Origin: Verrucomicrobiales bacterium
GTDB lineage: Bacteria; Verrucomicrobiota; Verrucomicrobiia; Limisphaerales; F1-12-MAGs170
NCBI GenBank assembly: GCA_005777315.1
Contig: SXMN01000219.1
Span: 1 to 47,424 of the forward strand
DNA length: 47,424 nucleotides
Reading direction: 5' to 3'
Below are positions 24,501-32,910 of the stretch, piece after piece. Made by a program: the position numbers and the translations under genes. Below the pieces are notes generated by a model. It had not been told where the DNA came from and ran no database searches. It worked only from the letters and a program-made list of their open reading frames with translations. Within the stretch, counting starts at the first letter, position 1. Every line of letters begins with the position of its first letter.

Positions 24501-24882
24501 TGTCGCCTGCCACCGCGTGGCTGGTGATGGAAGCGACCTGGGACCGGACTTGACGAGCGTTGGCACCCAGTTCGACCGTCGTGCGCTGTCGGAGGCGATT
24601 CTGTTTCCAGGCAAAACGGTGCGCGAAGGCTACCAGATGATTGGCATTGAGATGCTGGATGGGGAGGAGTGGAACGGGCTGGTGAAAGGTGAGACCGCTG
24701 ACACTCTGATACTTCGCGACAGTGCTGGACGCGAGCACAAGCTGCCCCGGTCCAGCATCAAGTCCCGCCAAAGCAAATCGATCTCACTCATGCCTGATGG
24801 GCTCCATGCCGCACTCTCGTTGGAAGAGTTCGCTGACCTTGTCACCTACCTTGCGTCGCTCAAAGCAACGCCTGCGAAATAA
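21559..24882 (+). CDS. Second PVC-type haem-binding dehydrogenase with HEAT repeats and cytochrome c domain
   Basis: 1,107 residues from ATG at 21559, which overlaps the GxxExxY stop (ATGA). The start is followed by a polar stretch, the peptide FVGRFEFAG coded by the interspersed repeat, and a hydrophobic signal segment (KVLLLVGQLMGFGAVAAS), so an original start closer to the hydrophobic core is possible. A propeller dehydrogenase part (about 50-400; RLGMDGFFYVACGDKG, NEDALPPEYQGNVFLSDFGK) precedes many HEAT units (about 430-930) and a C-terminal haem domain with CVACH at 981-985 and GPDLTSVG. Proposed periplasmic sugar or alcohol oxidation with transfer of electrons to the haem. It converges with gpsA; only 3 bases separate them. 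Confidence 0.9.
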   Translation: MKQHVSKPTGRASSPSIPFVGRFEFAGKVLLLVGQLMGFGAVAASPLPQPVANWRMELVAEAPRVKHPSVVACAPDGRVFVAEDPMDISLPKADAAEGRILCLHPDGRTTVFAEKLYAVFGLQYLEGKLYVLHNPKFSVFDDDNGVGRNRRELIEQTLPDPSALNWNDHIPANFRLGMDGFFYVACGDKGLHGAKGTDGSRADLFSGGVFRVRPDGTQLEVFSHGVRNILDVALNAEDDIFTYDNTDEHDWMGRFTHMIEAGFYGYPHDFIPQRPYTLWMMADYGAGAACGAFANNEDALPPEYQGNVFLSDFGKRQVMRVRVEREGGTYRAVSKEDLFPNPPGDFRPVGITEGADGKSIYICDWQHRDEKANVSVGRLFKLTWTGPDLSAPKPAWYLPAATGKKFEAPTSELVLGLSHPSRSVRLTAQRRLAERNSTGELLKALREGSATAHTRQHAIWALDAIDEGRSAREDIITMTATGNASVSRQAIRQLGTRGATNALPALRERLKDKEASIRFHAATALGRIGDAAAVPVLLASLEEKDMFTRYAVFTALNRIGTNSPSAWRAVVRGLESDRARIREGTTFALRETYDQKLLDALIHTFKETSNRVETRRVALGLIAALHHQIPAWKGQWWAYHPALQPPPPKTEAWAGTEAVLTTLRAGLRESDPTLRRECIDGLAAARDIESAPALRQVFAIESDPTSRATILRALGAMKDRDALRLVASELKRPSQPETTAAAITAAENLGNEAAIQVLIEFLRSSTHLETPLAQAVSALGTLRAGAALSVIQPLTLHAAPPVRVASLQTLGRLRGEAALPVLGAGLGDPVIEVRRAAVKALGELRSTNAAPSLIKAYSDEALRDDVFQAVTRAPDERAIEILLDGLASKNPVRRDAAHLAIRNISARVLKHIQARAGELPSQALIELRQIYAGNKSAEGGSLFAAQIKQHTPEEYLEFAVKGSGDAARGRRLFADANGMNCVACHRVAGDGSDLGPDLTSVGTQFDRRALSEAILFPGKTVREGYQMIGIEMLDGEEWNGLVKGETADTLILRDSAGREHKLPRSSIKSRQSKSISLMPDGLHAALSLEEFADLVTYLASLKATPAK
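21612..21638. repeat. Short interspersed repeat, copy 3 of 3, inside a signal-peptide region
   Basis: The plus strand reads ATTCGTGGGGCGCTTTGAAT then TTGCGGG, the reverse complement of the unit at 15696 and 20712. Here it is translated in frame as FVGRFEFAG directly before the hydrophobic core of the second PVC-type dehydrogenase signal peptide. Confidence 0.8.
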
Positions 24883-24885
24883 GTC

Positions 24886-25866
24886 TCACTGCTCCGCTTT
24901 GGAATCCCGTCCTGTCAAGTCGCGCAATGCCTCCAGGCCATTCTTACCCTCGTAAAGCATGGCGTGGACTTCGTCGATGATCGGCGTGCTGATGTTTAGC
25001 TTTCGCGCCAGGCGAAACGCGGATCGCGCTGTCGGATAACCTTCCGCCACGCTTCGGGTCGAAGCGAGGATTTGCTCAAGTTGTTCTCCGCGGCCCAGTC
25101 GCTCGCCGAGTGAACGATTCCGGCTGAGTTTGGAGAAGCACGTGACCGTCAGATCACCGAGCCCGCTGAGACCAGCGAAAGTTTCCGCGCACGCCCCGCA
25201 CGCAACTCCGAGGCGGCGGATCTCCACGATGCTCCTAGTCATGAGAGCCGCCTTGGAATTGTCTCCGAACCCCAGTCCGTCACACGTGCCGGCGGCGATG
25301 GCGATGACATTCTTCAAAGCACCGCCAAGTTCCACTCCAAGTGGGTCACTGCTCGTGTAAACTCGAAATGTCGGGCGGTGAAAAAGCCGCTGGACCAACT
25401 GGGCAGCCGCCATGTCAACACTTGCCGCCACGATTGCGGAGGGCATGTCGCGCGCAACTTCGGCGGCGAGTGTAGGGCCGGAAAGCGCCACCGTTCGCGC
25501 CCGCGGAGCGGTCTCACGTAGCACTCCGCACATGGTCGATCCCGTGTCATATTCGATCCCCTTGGTGACGCTGATCGCGACACCTGAAAAGTTCGCGAGA
25601 ACACTAGCCACCTTGCGAAAAGCTTTCGAGGGTACGGCAATGACAATTGCTTCAGGAGCGACCACCGCTTGAGTCAGGGACGGTTCAATTTGCCAGTCAT
25701 GAGGCAGCGCCACACCTGGAAGGTAAGTTTCGTTCTGTGCGGTCTTCTGGATCGATTCAAGGTGAGCGGCATCGTGGCCCCAGAAAGTCACCTCATGTCC
25801 ATTCGCATGCAGCAAGCGGGCGAGTGCGGTTCCCCAGGCTCCAGCGCCGAGCACGGTGATTTTCAT
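24886..25866 (-). CDS. gpsA: NAD(P)-dependent glycerol-3-phosphate dehydrogenase
   Basis: 326 residues, the standard size. It reduces dihydroxyacetone phosphate to sn-glycerol 3-phosphate, the backbone of phospholipids. The Rossmann motif VLGAGAWGTALARLL is at 4-18, then AVPSKAFRKV, VSVTKGIE-like AISVTKGIE with the conserved lysine, LSGPTLAAEVA, and the catalytic lysine region GGALKNVIAIAAGTCDGLGFGDN. The ATG overlaps the plsY stop by four bases (ATGA), so plsY and gpsA form an operon and supply substrate and acyltransferase for the same pathway step. All expected motifs are present. Confidence 0.97.
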   Translation of the reverse strand: MKITVLGAGAWGTALARLLHANGHEVTFWGHDAAHLESIQKTAQNETYLPGVALPHDWQIEPSLTQAVVAPEAIVIAVPSKAFRKVASVLANFSGVAISVTKGIEYDTGSTMCGVLRETAPRARTVALSGPTLAAEVARDMPSAIVAASVDMAAAQLVQRLFHRPTFRVYTSSDPLGVELGGALKNVIAIAAGTCDGLGFGDNSKAALMTRSIVEIRRLGVACGACAETFAGLSGLGDLTVTCFSKLSRNRSLGERLGRGEQLEQILASTRSVAEGYPTARSAFRLARKLNISTPIIDEVHAMLYEGKNGLEALRDLTGRDSKAEQ

Positions 25867-26513
25867 TGGGCGGAAGTGGGGGAGGTTTTGTTCGAGCCGA
25901 CACGGTTTTCCGTGCCATCAAGGAGGCGTCGAATGTTCGGTTTGTGTTTATAGATTGCGAGGGCGCTCAATGCTGAAGTGATGACAATGAAAGTGGTGCC
26001 GCCGCCCGTGCCCCAGACGGCAAACGGCAGAACCACGGCGGCGGCGATCGAGGCCAGTGAGACATACCGGCTCGATCCGAAAACCACGAGCCATGTGGCG
26101 AAGATGATCAGCAACGCCAAAGGAACCCAAGCCACCAGAACTCCGGCGCTGGTGGCAATGCCTTTGCCGCCTTTGAATTTCAACCAGCACGTAAAATTGT
26201 GTCCAAGCACGGCACAGACTCCGGCGGTGATAGGAAGTTGTTCCTGAAGCGTTGCCACGTCGGATACGACGCCCATTTGCGCGATGCCAGCGGCCAGAAT
26301 CTTGCACGCCAGATAACCTTTCATGGCGTCCGCCATGAGCACAAAGCTCCCTGCTGCTTTGCCGAGGATTCGAAAGGCATTCGTGGCCCCGATATTTCCG
26401 CTGCCGACCTTGCGCACGTCGATTCCCTTTGCCTTCCCTACCAGGAAGCCCGTTGGAATCGATCCCAGCAGGTACGCGAGAACTGCCACCAGGACATGTG
26501 GAACGGCGAACAC
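25863..26513 (-). CDS. plsY: Glycerol-3-phosphate acyltransferase PlsY
   Basis: 216 residues with several membrane segments. PlsY transfers an acyl group from acyl-phosphate to glycerol 3-phosphate in the inner membrane, the first step of phospholipid synthesis. The three signatures are visible: SIPTGFLVGKAKGIDVRKVGSGNIGATN (motif 1, near 18-45), GHNFTCWLKFKGGKGIATSAG (motif 2), and the third conserved region near the C-terminus (YKHKPNIRRLLDGTE). Start ATG at 26513 leaves the first helix intact. Joined to gpsA by a four-base overlap. Confidence 0.96.
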   Translation of the reverse strand: MFAVPHVLVAVLAYLLGSIPTGFLVGKAKGIDVRKVGSGNIGATNAFRILGKAAGSFVLMADAMKGYLACKILAAGIAQMGVVSDVATLQEQLPITAGVCAVLGHNFTCWLKFKGGKGIATSAGVLVAWVPLALLIIFATWLVVFGSSRYVSLASIAAAVVLPFAVWGTGGGTTFIVITSALSALAIYKHKPNIRRLLDGTENRVGSNKTSPTSAQ

Positions 26514-26564
26514 ACGGGCTATCTAGGCAAACGCGAGAGGGTGTCGCAAGAGAGATCGTTACGA

Positions 26565-27470
26565 CTAAGGCGTTGCAGCGGGACCAGCCGCCTCCCGCCA
26601 AAACTTGATCGTGCCTGGCTCGATTTTCGCCCGGAAGGGAGTCTTTGCTTCGGCGACATCCACAAAAGGGCCGGTGATGGAATCTGCAACTTGCAGGCGT
26701 CCGCCGCGGAACCACTCAATGCTTACGAATTCGCCGTCGGGTTGGATGCGGATCCCCGGTGGCGCGGACAGAGTGGCGGGCAATCCGTAAATCCGGCTGC
26801 CAAAATTCTCAATCTGGTCAGGGTTGGTGACAGGGTCCGCCGGAAGGTTTGGATTCGGAGGCGGAATTGTCGCCAATCGCCAGCCAGTTGGAGTTTTAAT
26901 CCAAAAATCCTTGAAGCTTCGGCCCACACCTGGCTTGGGCCACAGGATCAAGCCTGCCGAGTCTCCTTTGACATTCCGCAATCCGCTGAACTGGACTGTC
27001 CAGGTGAAGCTGGCAGGCACTGGAATATCGAGCCCGACAAAGCGCTTGGTTTGATATCCGGCCTCAAGCGGAATGCCACCTGAAGACAATAGCTCACTAT
27101 CAAATACCAGAGTGTTTGGGGCTGGGAACTTTCCTTCTCCATCGTTCTTGTAAATCCGAAACCGGACCATCTCGTCGCCTTGCGGAGTGAAGTCGCCAAA
27201 GTACTCGAATATGAACTCCGTCATTCTCCAGGAACTTCCGTCGGACGCTGCCTTTAGGTACACTTCATCTCCGTACTCCTCAGATCTTGGATAGAACTGC
27301 GGGGGGGACTGGGGATCTTGCGGATCCGTAATCTCTTCGCCCGAATTGTCGTAAATGATTTCAGGCAGGCTGATGCTGGTACCTTGGGCAAAGCTGGCCG
27401 TATATCCAGCAACGAGGAATGCCAAACAGATGAAGCTCAGACAGAACTGCGAGCTGATATGACGAAACAT
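26565..27470 (-). CDS. Secreted hypothetical protein with two-part PVC surface-protein-like layout
   Basis: 301 residues. A signal peptide of about 28 residues (FCLSFICLAFLVAGYTASFA) is clear. The middle has aromatic-rich beta-type sequence (WRMTEFIFEYFGDF, GYQTKRFVGLDIPVPASFTWTVQ) like a choice-of-anchor or lectin-type domain. The C-terminal 60 residues (LQVADSITGPFVDVAEAKTPF to IKFWREAAG) match a recurrent tail of secreted Verrucomicrobiota proteins, where a similar LQxADxVTGPxxDV followed by KFWR occurs. I cannot name the function. tRNA-Lys ends 28 bases upstream on the same strand, so read-through from the tRNA transcript is possible. Confidence 0.75.
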   Translation of the reverse strand: MFRHISSQFCLSFICLAFLVAGYTASFAQGTSISLPEIIYDNSGEEITDPQDPQSPPQFYPRSEEYGDEVYLKAASDGSSWRMTEFIFEYFGDFTPQGDEMVRFRIYKNDGEGKFPAPNTLVFDSELLSSGGIPLEAGYQTKRFVGLDIPVPASFTWTVQFSGLRNVKGDSAGLILWPKPGVGRSFKDFWIKTPTGWRLATIPPPNPNLPADPVTNPDQIENFGSRIYGLPATLSAPPGIRIQPDGEFVSIEWFRGGRLQVADSITGPFVDVAEAKTPFRAKIEPGTIKFWREAAGPAATP

Positions 27471-27498
27471 AATGTCAAAAACCGCGTCGCGATTGAAG

Positions 27499-27574
27499 TG
27501 GTGCCCCGGCTAGGGATCGAACCTAGGACAAACAGATTAAGAGTCTGCTGCTCTACCAACTGAGCTACCGAGGC
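27499..27574 (-). tRNA. tRNA-Lys (anticodon CTT)
   Basis: Reverse strand, 76 bases with an encoded 3' CCA. The acceptor stem is GCCTCGG paired with CCGGGGC; the D arm is GTAGCTCAGTTGGTAGAGC; the anticodon stem-loop CAGA-CTCTTAA-TCTG has anticodon CTT in the loop, with T before and A after; the T arm is CCTAGGTTCGATCCCTAG. All stems close, with one T-G pair in the acceptor. It reads AAG lysine codons. Confidence 0.97.
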
Positions 27575-27885
27575 AACTACTTCCAACTACAAAAGTTGCG
27601 GTAAGACATGAAGCAGTCGTTCAAGGAATGTCTGGGTGTGATCTATCCCTGACCGTAGCTTCCAGCGCAAGCGCTCCGACAAGGAGGATCTCCAATCAAC
27701 GAGTCCGAGCGTCCCTCATTTCTCGCCCGACGCTTGCACTCACATTCCCAAATCTGCCAGCCCAACTCGCAACAGGGGCGCATTTTGCACGTGGCAAAAT
27801 GCACGGCAAGATTTTTCTCCGAAAAGGAGGTTTACATCATCCCTCACAAATCCCGCGCTTCCTGGAGATAACGCTAAACGCGATG
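27575..27885. other. Intergenic region upstream of tRNA-Lys, with one hairpin
   Basis: 311 bases. A perfect 9-base inverted repeat lies at 27780-27802 (GCATTTTGC, loop ACGTG, GCAAAATGC). It has no T-run on either side. The stretch between 27640 and 27770 has no recognisable gene. The tRNA promoter must lie near 27580-27640 on the minus strand, but I could not define its boxes. Confidence 0.5.
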
Positions 27886-29205
27886 CTACGTTGCGCCTAA
27901 AGCCAGAGGTCCGGCTTCACAGAGCCTGGTGGTGCCGAAAGTATTGATCTCATGACCAAAGGCGTTGGCTATTGAGAGCCAGAGACGGTTATGGGGGGTG
28001 AAGTCGAGCTTGAGCGAGCGACCCATTTTGAAGCCCAGCCCTCCACCGACGAGGACGAACGGAATGTTCTCGTGTGTGTGACTGTTGCCCTTGCCCAATT
28101 CGTTGGTCCAAAGGATCGTGGTATGGTCCAACATCGAGCCTTCGCCACCAGGTTCCGGTGTGTCCGCGAGTTTCTTCGCAAGCATGGCGAGTTGTTCGCA
28201 GAACCAGACGTTGATCTTCACGAGCTTTTCTTGCGAGGGCTCGTTCAGGTCGGGGTCATGTGAGAGGGAATGATGGCCTTCCTCGATGCCGAGCCAGCGC
28301 ATCTTGGCCGAGCCGACGGAATTTGTGAACTGAAGCGAGGCAACGCGTGTCATGTCGTTGGTGAAGGCGTTCGTAAGCATTTCGATCTGCATCACGGAAG
28401 CTTTGGGCATGTCGTCATTGTCGGCGCTGACGCCTGGTTCAAGCACGGGCGCCGGACTGGCGAGTTTTTGACGGGCGCCGTCGCGCAGTTCCTGTTCCAT
28501 CTCGCGGACGAAAGTGGAGTGCTTGTCGAGCAGAGCCTTCTCCTCCTTGCCCAACCGGGAGGAGACGCGCTTCAAGTCGGCGCGCACCTCATCGAGGATG
28601 CTGCCGAGATTTTCTCGATCCTGCATCTGACCGTAAAGCCGCTCGAACATGAGATAAGGATCGGAGATTGGAGCGAGGGGCTGGTTTGGGCCGGTGTAGG
28701 TCCAGCGGGTCCAGGGATCAGCGCGGTTCGGTACGGCCACGCCGAATTCAAGCGAGCCGAAGCGTGTTTTGGACTCAGCGCGGCTTTGAAGGAAGGTTTT
28801 CAGTTCCTGATCGATTGAAGGTCCGCTTGCCCAGCCGGCGGGAGTGTCTGAACCGCCTTGTATGTTTCCAGGAAACAACTCAATGCCCGTAAGCAGGCAG
28901 CTCATGCCGCGCATGTGACCATCGCCATCGCCGCGCACACGGTTACAAAGACCCTTGATGAAAAGAGTGCGGTCCTTGAAAGGTTCAAGCGGTTTCACGA
29001 TGCGCTTGAGCTGGAAGTCGGCACCCTGTTCGTCAGGCCAAAATTGAGGCGGCACGGTTCCGTTCGGACTGAACATGAAAACAATCCGCTTCTTTGGCGT
29101 GGACGATTTTGCTGCACGCAGGCTGGGAAGCCCCGCGACGAATGGAATCGCTGCGGCAGAGATGCCTAGATGATGGAGGAAGCGACGGCGTGATGTTGCT
29201 TTCAT
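27886..29205 (-). CDS. DUF1552 domain protein, Tat-exported
   Basis: 439 residues. The N-terminus [14 protein letters not shown] followed by a hydrophobic stretch ([18 protein letters not shown]) is a twin-arginine signal. The rest fits DUF1552 ([19 protein letters not shown]-like [54 protein letters not shown]). The fold is alkaline-phosphatase/sulfatase-related by family description, as for DUF1501; no activity is known to me. It starts 21 bases downstream of the DUF1592 gene on the same strand, the usual order of the DUF1592-DUF1552 cassette in PVC bacteria and myxobacteria. Probably works with it in the periplasm. Confidence 0.93.
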   Translation of the reverse strand: MKATSRRRFLHHLGISAAAIPFVAGLPSLRAAKSSTPKKRIVFMFSPNGTVPPQFWPDEQGADFQLKRIVKPLEPFKDRTLFIKGLCNRVRGDGDGHMRGMSCLLTGIELFPGNIQGGSDTPAGWASGPSIDQELKTFLQSRAESKTRFGSLEFGVAVPNRADPWTRWTYTGPNQPLAPISDPYLMFERLYGQMQDRENLGSILDEVRADLKRVSSRLGKEEKALLDKHSTFVREMEQELRDGARQKLASPAPVLEPGVSADNDDMPKASVMQIEMLTNAFTNDMTRVASLQFTNSVGSAKMRWLGIEEGHHSLSHDPDLNEPSQEKLVKINVWFCEQLAMLAKKLADTPEPGGEGSMLDHTTILWTNELGKGNSHTHENIPFVLVGGGLGFKMGRSLKLDFTPHNRLWLSIANAFGHEINTFGTTRLCEAGPLALGAT

Positions 29206-29226
29206 GGCGGTGGTGGGTTGCAGCTT

Positions 29227-31569
29227 CTATTTTGAGGAGACCTGCGTGGTGATGCCTTGCGTCGCCGCAGTCACGGCGATTTCAACAAGGAGGTTGCGAA
29301 TGTGATGGCCGGACTCGGCAAATCCTGCATCGAGGCGTTGCAAGGTGTCCGCACCGTAAGCGGCGGGCGGTTGCTTCGCTGTTTGCTGGAACATCTGCCG
29401 CACGAAACCACGTCGGGCTTCGGTGCTGGTGACAGCGTGTTCGGCAAGATCCCGGGGTCCACGCAGTCGGATCACTTTGCCGTCAGTGGTCGTGTAATCG
29501 GCCTCGGCGTTTACAGGTTTGTTGTTGTCCATCTTTCGGTAGCGTCCCACGGCATCGTAATTCTCCAGGCTGAATCCCAGGGGATTAATGGTGACGTGGC
29601 AGGACATACAGGCGTCTTTGGAAGTGAGTTGCGTCACCTTTTCACGCATCGTCAGTGAAGGATCGAATCGGTCATCCATGAATTCAATCGCCATCGGCGG
29701 CGGTTTGAGGAATCGCCCGAGGACGTTCCGTGTCAGAAACACACCTCGATGAATCGGCGATGTCGATTTGTGGTAGGAAAAAGCCGAGAGCAGGAATGGA
29801 TGCGTGAACACGCCGGCGCGCTCAACGCGGTCAAACTTCACCAGAGTAAAATCATCACCAGGTTTGCTGCCGGTGCCATAGAACGCGGCAAGCCGGTCAT
29901 TGAGAAAGAGGTAATCCGCCTGGAGGAGCTGGCGGTAGTCCGAGGATTGTCCCCACACAACATGATCCACGAACTTTTCGAGCGACACCCGCAAATCGGA
30001 CACGCCGGCTTCATCGAAATCAGGGAATGCCTTCTTGTCCTTGGTGAGGTCCTCCGCCTCCTCGATGGCGAGCCAGTGGTGGAAGAATTCGCGCAGCTTG
30101 GTCCGGGCGCGCGCATCCTGCATCAAGCGGGCGGCCTGGGAACGGACTTGTTCTCGCGTGTGAACTTCACTTCGTCCGGCAGCTTCGCGCAATGCGGCGT
30201 CCGGCAACGAATCCCACAACGCCAGTGCCAGGCGTGTGGCTACTGCGTGGTCGTCCACCGGGCCAGCTACATCCGGATAGAGGAAACGCGGTGAAGTCAG
30301 CACCAGCATTACAGTCCGTTTGACGGCGGCCTCCGGCGCAACCTTGGGAGTAAAGTGACTTTCGACAAAAGTCTGACGCTGCTCAGGTGTGAGCGGGCGC
30401 CGGAAAGCGCGTTCGGCGAACGTAGCGCAGAATTCCTTCAGCCGCTCGACACGGTTTGTTGCGTCGTCCTTTACGGAGGAGAGAAGTTCGAGGCGGGCTT
30501 CGATCTGCGCGGCGGCCTCGACGGCGGCCTTCGTGGTGGCTTCATGCCATGCCTTGGAAACCGACGTTCCACGCTCGTAACCGACGCTGGCGTCATCAGG
30601 TGGCAGCGGGGTGGCGACGACGGAGACCATGGAGGACGGTTCCCTGGAGAGTGCTTCGGCGGGCACGACCTGCCAGGGGCCGTGCGGAGGCTTCCACTCG
30701 AATTTCACGGCTGCCGTCTTTTCCTTGAACTTGAAATAATCAAGACGCATCGGATAACTGCGTCCGCCGAGCAGGAACATTTGCGCCATGCCCTCACGGA
30801 TCATCCCACCGCTGCTGACCCACAGGTCTATCAACGCAGGCTGGCGTTTGGCGTCGCTGTCATCGCGCCGATTGCTGTCACCTGCCGCCAGGTCGGTGTT
30901 CAGATAAAGGCGCGCGCCGTTGGGTGTCGTGATGCGAAACTCGTACATCCCCGTGTCGGTGGCAAGGAGCGAGCCGTTCCACGCGATCGAAAACTGGTCC
31001 GCCGTGATGCCATCCATCGGGCTGTTCGTGCCGAAATCGAAATTCACCGAGCGATCAGTTCTTTCAACAACCTTCTTGTCCTTCTTGTTCATCCCCTTGG
31101 ATTGATAGTACTCGGCATGCCAGCCGCCGCCGTTTGTCGCCTGTTTCACAGGCCGGAAACCGCCGATGAGATCCGCAACCGACTCCCGATACTGGCGGTT
31201 TGTGAGCCGTGAAAATTCAATCTTCGCGGGATTGTTCTTCGCCCGCGCCTGAGGTGAGTAAAAGGCGCCATGGATGTATTCGGCCACGGCTTTGGCTTCT
31301 TCGGGCGTGCATTTTTGCTTCGTGTCCTCCGGCATGGTACGGGCAATCAGACGCGCGAGGGACTCGGCCGTCTTTTCGCCATAGAGCGGTTCGTCATGCT
31401 TCCCGGCGACTCCCTCACCGCTTGCCCCATGACATCGGAGGCACTGGTCACGGTAGATTTTGACTCCCGACTGGGAGCCGCCCGCCTGACGGCTTGATGA
31501 TTTGCTGGCGCAAGAAGCAAACACCAGCAAACCGGCCGCAAGAGTTGCCGCAATGAAAAGCAATTTCAT
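29227..31569 (-). CDS. DUF1592-type multidomain c-type cytochrome with PA14-like domain
   Basis: 780 residues. A lipoprotein-like start (FASC at 17-20) or signal peptide is followed by a cytochrome c domain with CLRCH at 43-47, then a DUF1587 segment (FSRLTNRQYRESVADLIG), a PA14-like region (ISWNGSLL-like IAWNGSLLATDTGMYEFR), DUF1595/DUF1592 (EFCATFAERAFRRPLTPEQ; LFLNDRLAAFYG), DUF1588 (GVFLTRNVLGRFLKPPP, with CMSCHVTINPLG) and DUF1585 at the end. Two haems are therefore likely. The family is suspected to handle polymers outside the cytoplasm; the PA14-like domain suggests carbohydrate binding. Paired with the downstream DUF1552 gene. Confidence 0.92.
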   Translation of the reverse strand: MKLLFIAATLAAGLLVFASCASKSSSRQAGGSQSGVKIYRDQCLRCHGASGEGVAGKHDEPLYGEKTAESLARLIARTMPEDTKQKCTPEEAKAVAEYIHGAFYSPQARAKNNPAKIEFSRLTNRQYRESVADLIGGFRPVKQATNGGGWHAEYYQSKGMNKKDKKVVERTDRSVNFDFGTNSPMDGITADQFSIAWNGSLLATDTGMYEFRITTPNGARLYLNTDLAAGDSNRRDDSDAKRQPALIDLWVSSGGMIREGMAQMFLLGGRSYPMRLDYFKFKEKTAAVKFEWKPPHGPWQVVPAEALSREPSSMVSVVATPLPPDDASVGYERGTSVSKAWHEATTKAAVEAAAQIEARLELLSSVKDDATNRVERLKEFCATFAERAFRRPLTPEQRQTFVESHFTPKVAPEAAVKRTVMLVLTSPRFLYPDVAGPVDDHAVATRLALALWDSLPDAALREAAGRSEVHTREQVRSQAARLMQDARARTKLREFFHHWLAIEEAEDLTKDKKAFPDFDEAGVSDLRVSLEKFVDHVVWGQSSDYRQLLQADYLFLNDRLAAFYGTGSKPGDDFTLVKFDRVERAGVFTHPFLLSAFSYHKSTSPIHRGVFLTRNVLGRFLKPPPMAIEFMDDRFDPSLTMREKVTQLTSKDACMSCHVTINPLGFSLENYDAVGRYRKMDNNKPVNAEADYTTTDGKVIRLRGPRDLAEHAVTSTEARRGFVRQMFQQTAKQPPAAYGADTLQRLDAGFAESGHHIRNLLVEIAVTAATQGITTQVSSK

Positions 31570-31870
31570 GGCTGAGAAAGACTACATATCCTCAACCGGG
31601 ATTCAATCCATGAAAAGAGCGGCCGAGCCCTGATCGGGCGCCGATTCCAAGGCCTCGGCGGCGTGGCCGACCAGTTGTTCTCAGCCGCGCATCAAGGCGG
31701 AGTTATACTCCCGGTCCGGAGCCTTGCGCTCAAACACGGGTTCCAAGCCATCTCCCACACAAGTACAAGCTCCATTTGTTCACCCCATCAACTCACCACT
31801 GACGGCAGAGCGAGCCATCGGATGACCTGCGTTGATCACAATGGCAGGTCCCTGCCCGGTAAAAGCCACT
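31570..31870. other. Intergenic region, no gene seen
   Basis: 301 bases between two minus-strand genes. No convincing coding frame, tRNA or inverted repeat was found. It should contain the promoter of the DUF1592-DUF1552 pair near its lower end. Confidence 0.4.
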
Positions 31871-32545
31871 TCAGCGTTTCACCAGAACTCGCAGCAATTT
31901 GACTGGTTCAGGCGTCTTGTAGTGCCTTTTAAGTCCGACTTCATTGAGCATTCCTGAAGGCACTCGCGCGACGAACTCGGGGAAATTTCTCTCGACACGG
32001 TCGCGGATCAGTTTCTGGCCAGTCTTTGACGCCCAGAACTCTTCCTCTACTTTTGCGAGTGCGATGCCTGCTTCCTCGGGTGTCATGTTCTCCCGTTTGG
32101 CCAGCATCCAGACAAGTTCCTTGTCACCGGGCAAACAGACCGGGAAGGGCACGAACTTCAATTTGATCTCCTGCTCGTCATCCGCATCGGTTTTCGCGTT
32201 CGGGTTCACCTTGATGTCCGCGCGAAACTGGCTGCCGTCGGCCAGCGAGACTTCCACCGCGAGAGTCTTCTCCTTGCGATTCGGTTGGATGACCACATCC
32301 CCATCGCCGAACGACGCGGCAAGTTGCTGTCGCACCTCAGCGACGCTCTTTGCTTCGAGGTCCGGCAACTCGACTTTCGCGCAAAATTTCTCAAAAGCCT
32401 TCACGCGCGCCTTGGCTTTGAGCTCACCCTCAATGGCTTGATAGATCTTGCCAGCCAGTTTGGGGTCGTGCGTGGCCTTGGGCAAAACTCGTTTCAACAA
32501 ATCCAACAGTTCGGCATCGGTGGCCTGGTTCGATTCTTTTTTCAT
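31871..32545 (-). CDS. Conserved hypothetical protein, no family recognised
   Basis: 224 residues with a start ATG at 32545 (MKKESNQATDAELLDLLKRV). It is charged, without signal peptide or membrane segment, so probably cytoplasmic. The first third is helix-rich (AIEGELKAKARVKAFEKFCAKVELP), the middle has alternating beta-type sequence (DGDVVIQPNRKEKTLAVEVSLADGSQFRADIKVN), and the end is again helical (TPEEAGIALAKVEEEFWASKTG). Normal codon use and length argue that it is real. Its upstream neighbour is a divergent DnaJ-like gene 365 bases away. Function unknown. Confidence 0.7.
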   Translation of the reverse strand: MKKESNQATDAELLDLLKRVLPKATHDPKLAGKIYQAIEGELKAKARVKAFEKFCAKVELPDLEAKSVAEVRQQLAASFGDGDVVIQPNRKEKTLAVEVSLADGSQFRADIKVNPNAKTDADDEQEIKLKFVPFPVCLPGDKELVWMLAKRENMTPEEAGIALAKVEEEFWASKTGQKLIRDRVERNFPEFVARVPSGMLNEVGLKRHYKTPEPVKLLRVLVKR

Positions 32546-32910
32546 TGTTTAGAAATAGGGGCGCACTTGTCGCAAATACAGGCGGGGAGTGCAATGCAAC
32601 AGATTCGTAGAGGGTCGGGACCAGTGCATCCGCAAGCTGTCGGTGAATTTGGCTGTCGGCCAGGAGCGCGGTTGCGTGCGCAGCACCAGGCGCAGCAGGT
32701 TTGGCGTGAGGGCGAGCCACCGACACTGCTGCGACTGGCTTTCAGCACAGTCGCGCTCCACCGACAACTTGTAGGACCGCGCAAAGGTTGGAACCGGTCA
32801 CGGATTGCGTGAGATGTGAAGCTTCCCCTCTCTTGTGCAAGGGATGGGCAGACGTTACGGTTGCTCTGCCAGGCGGCCACGATGGCCTTGCAGTCGAACC
32901 GTTGGATATT
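32546..32910. other. Divergent intergenic region before the DnaJ-like gene
   Basis: 365 bases between divergent genes. Several short frames cross it (for example 32549-32767 on the minus strand, 72 codons) but none shows a family signal. It should carry both promoters. I saw no strong inverted repeat such as a CIRCE heat-shock operator. Confidence 0.4.

Noticed and set aside
24880..24890. Shared terminator between the convergent haem protein and gpsA genes
   Set aside because: Only 3 bases separate the stop codons and no hairpin with a T-run is visible.
26199..27083. 294-codon plus-strand frame
   Set aside because: Antisense to plsY and the secreted-protein gene, which both have conserved features.
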